Shown: positions 62,382-64,000 of the stretch, one piece after another
How positions within the stretch are numbered: position 1 is the stretch's first letter
Layout of the letters: each line of letters opens with the position of its first letter
Position numbers and translations under genes: made by a program
From: Clostridia bacterium
GTDB lineage: Bacteria > Bacillota > Clostridia > Oscillospirales > Acutalibacteraceae
Direction: 5' to 3'
DNA length: 64,000 bases
Assembly (NCBI GenBank): GCA_017440755.1
Contig: JAFSGP010000016.1
Location: 1-64,000 of the forward strand
Notes under the pieces: generated by a model
The model's input: only the letters and a program-made list of their open reading frames with translations
Told to the model about the DNA's origin: nothing
Database searches by the model: none

Positions 62382-63419
62382 TTACACCAGACTTACGTAA
62401 AATTTGGGGGCGGTCAGCCCGGGGGCGGCACCCGCTACGGGTACACTCTCTATCTTAATCTTACCCTCTTGCTGCAACCACCGCAGTGCCTCATACACCG
62501 CCAAATCGGTGACCGCCACGTCCGCAGGCGGAAACACCGCCTTAGCGGAGATGACCAGGTCGCTCATATTCTTTCGTCCGTAGCGAAGCAGGGTACATAC
62601 CACGTCGTACACGCCACGGAGAATGTTCATATCCAAGTCGGCGATGACACAGGGCGGCTGTACAAAGGGAATAATCTCTACCTTGTTACGGGTCACCCGT
62701 CCGCAGGAACAGACAGGCAAAATCTGCGGAGTGCCCGCGTCCGCAGGGAACGCCAGCGCCGTGGAGGCAAGGTATGCCCCGTGGTCGGCGAAAGACAGCG
62801 CCATCGGGTAGCTGATGCGGCTGTAGGCAATGCTGTTCGGCTCCGCCAGAGACAGCAGTAGCCCCACGATCTCACCCGGCATCTCGCCGTAGGCCTCTCC
62901 CATAGCCGTAGGCGCATCTGCTCCCCGCTCCATATTCCGTAAGATGAGCTGGCTCATTACGTCGCTCATATGTACCGCCGTCCCGTCGGACAGCAGGTTG
63001 TAGGCATCGCTCTCCGCCTTTACCTGCGAGTGCATGGTGTAGCCCTGCCCCAGCAGATCCTCCGCTAAGCGGTTATATGCCGCCATACGGGGGTGGAACC
63101 ACCCCGTCTCGCCGTTGGCCACGTAGGCGGTGCGCACCACCCCGTCCCGCTCCCCTACAAAGGGGTGGGCCCAGGGGTCACCGCCACCCGACTTGGAGCG
63201 GCTGTGAATAATGCCGATAGTACCGGGTAGACGGGCTGCCTCGGTCTCCGCCAGCAGGCGGTCCAAATCGCCGGTCAGCTTGGCATAGTATATTTTTCCC
63301 TCGTGCAGAGTGGCAATGCCGGTATAAAATCCGCCGCACAGCCCCTCCTGCCGCCGCATCATATCAATCAGCAGCGGCGCCGCGGGACGAGACCCTACGT
63401 ATCCTGCAATATTGCACAT
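62382..63419 (-). CDS. Class II glutamine-amidotransferase-like protein
   Basis: The 345-residue protein starts MCNIAGYVG, which would expose Cys after removal of Met, the nucleophile of class II amidotransferases. It then has IGIIHSRSKSGGGDPWAHPF and VANGETGWF, typical of the GATase region of GlmS-type enzymes. No SIS or synthase domain follows; the C-terminal 80 residues include a winged-helix-like segment (AVYEALRWLQQEGKIKIESV). The start at 63419 is set by MCN and an AAGGAG site. The acceptor is unknown; the linked M20 peptidase suggests peptide or amide chemistry. Confidence 0.82.
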   Translation of the reverse strand: MCNIAGYVGSRPAAPLLIDMMRRQEGLCGGFYTGIATLHEGKIYYAKLTGDLDRLLAETEAARLPGTIGIIHSRSKSGGGDPWAHPFVGERDGVVRTAYVANGETGWFHPRMAAYNRLAEDLLGQGYTMHSQVKAESDAYNLLSDGTAVHMSDVMSQLILRNMERGADAPTAMGEAYGEMPGEIVGLLLSLAEPNSIAYSRISYPMALSFADHGAYLASTALAFPADAGTPQILPVCSCGRVTRNKVEIIPFVQPPCVIADLDMNILRGVYDVVCTLLRYGRKNMSDLVISAKAVFPPADVAVTDLAVYEALRWLQQEGKIKIESVPVAGAAPGLTAPKFYVSLV

Positions 63420-63579
63420 AGTAAACACACTCCTTATCGGTTAAGTCGATAGTAGCACAGTTTCGTAAAAAAGTAAAGAAAAACCATTTTTCTGCATAAT
63501 TTATATTCTATTCACAATCCTATTCGTAAAAAAGAGTATGATAGTTTTGAAAAAGTCCCATTGCGAAAGGATTTTGTTT

Positions 63580-64000
63580 ATGCTGCAACTGAAAAACATC
63601 ACCAAAATATACGGAAGCGGGAGCACGGCGGTCACCGCCCTCAACGGGGTGAGCCTCACCTTCCGCCACAGCGAGTTTGTGTCCATTCTGGGACAAAGCG
63701 GCTGCGGTAAAACCACCCTGCTCAACTTAGTGGGCGGTCTGGACCGCTATACCGACGGTGACCTCGTCATCAACGGCAAGTCCACCCGCACCTTTGGGGA
63801 CAGGGATTGGGATACCTATCGCAACCACACCATCGGCTTTGTGTTCCAGAGCTATAACCTTATTCCCCACCAATCGGTGCTACAGAACGTGGAGCTGGCG
63901 CTGTCCCTCTCCGGTGTATCCAAAAAGGAGCGCCGCCGTCGGGCAAAGGAAGCGCTGGAGCAGGTGGGGCTGGGGGACCAGCTGAAAAAGAAGCCGGGTG
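63580..64000 (+). CDS. ABC transporter ATP-binding protein, MacB/LolD-like (partial)
   Basis: The gene is cut by the window end. The first 140 residues have Walker A (LGQSGCGKTTLLNLVGGLDR, about 37-56) and the Q-loop region (FVFQSYNLIPHQSVLQNVEL). This matches LolD/MacB-type exporters of lipoproteins or peptides; a fused or separate FtsX-like permease is expected beyond the window. GAAAGG precedes the ATG. Confidence 0.85.
   Translation, partial: MLQLKNITKIYGSGSTAVTALNGVSLTFRHSEFVSILGQSGCGKTTLLNLVGGLDRYTDGDLVINGKSTRTFGDRDWDTYRNHTIGFVFQSYNLIPHQSVLQNVELALSLSGVSKKERRRRAKEALEQVGLGDQLKKKPG

Overview
The window looks like a piece of a spore-forming, strictly anaerobic Clostridia chromosome of the Oscillospiraceae/Ruminococcaceae kind. 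The reasons are: sporulation genes (spoIVB, spoIID, a SigH-like sigma factor), four T-box leaders, a tetrahydrofolate riboswitch before folT, ferredoxin-linked 2-oxoacid oxidoreductase genes, and gene pairs typical of Firmicutes (yfmF-yfmH, recA-recX, cysE-cysS behind a Cys T-box). The species cannot be named from sequence alone. Most of the window is GC-rich; the first 2.7 kb and the spots around 34.9 kb and 50-51 kb are clearly AT-richer.

Layout. 1-2.7 kb: accessory DNA joined to the 3' end of spoIVB, with the tail of a possible recombinase gene, an att-like site that copies part of spoIVB, an XRE-TPR regulator and a DUF4145 protein. 2.6-10.1 kb: spoIVB, gapA, two unknown genes whose ends overlap tail to tail, spoIID, a D,D-carboxypeptidase and riboswitch-controlled folT. 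10.1-24 kb: housekeeping genes, mostly on the minus strand (mrp, ywlG, mntP, cysE-cysS, pgsA-rimO, recA-recX, prmC-yqhQ), plus an AraC regulator divergent from a Gfo/Idh/MocA oxidoreductase. 24-35 kb: a two-component system with a lipoprotein, a WYL regulator, mtnN, yfmF-yfmH, lgt-folD, and an RHH/SLOG pair between inverted repeats. 35-44 kb: a YD-repeat lipoprotein, a rhamnosidase gene inserted at the 3' end of glyQS with a 166-bp duplication, a sigma factor and plsC.

44-61 kb is the most unusual part. Three transcription units, each with a consensus promoter and a T-box leader, encode acyl-CoA ligases with unusual fused N-terminal domains: one carries a xylose-isomerase-like TIM barrel, the other two an XRE helix-turn-helix plus a cupin. 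One unit continues through a P-loop ATPase, a four-subunit 2-oxoacid:ferredoxin oxidoreductase and a branched-chain aminotransferase. Read together, these genes could turn a carboxylic acid into acyl-CoA, then into a 2-oxoacid by reductive carboxylation, then into an amino acid. T-box control (switched on by uncharged tRNA) favours this biosynthetic direction over amino acid breakdown. The third unit adds an isopropylmalate-synthase-like protein that lacks the usual metal-binding motifs, and an amidohydrolase.

The window closes with an M20 peptidase, a class II glutamine-amidotransferase-like protein and the start of an ABC transporter gene. No rRNA, tRNA or CRISPR array was seen. All assignments come from reading the sequence; no database search was run.
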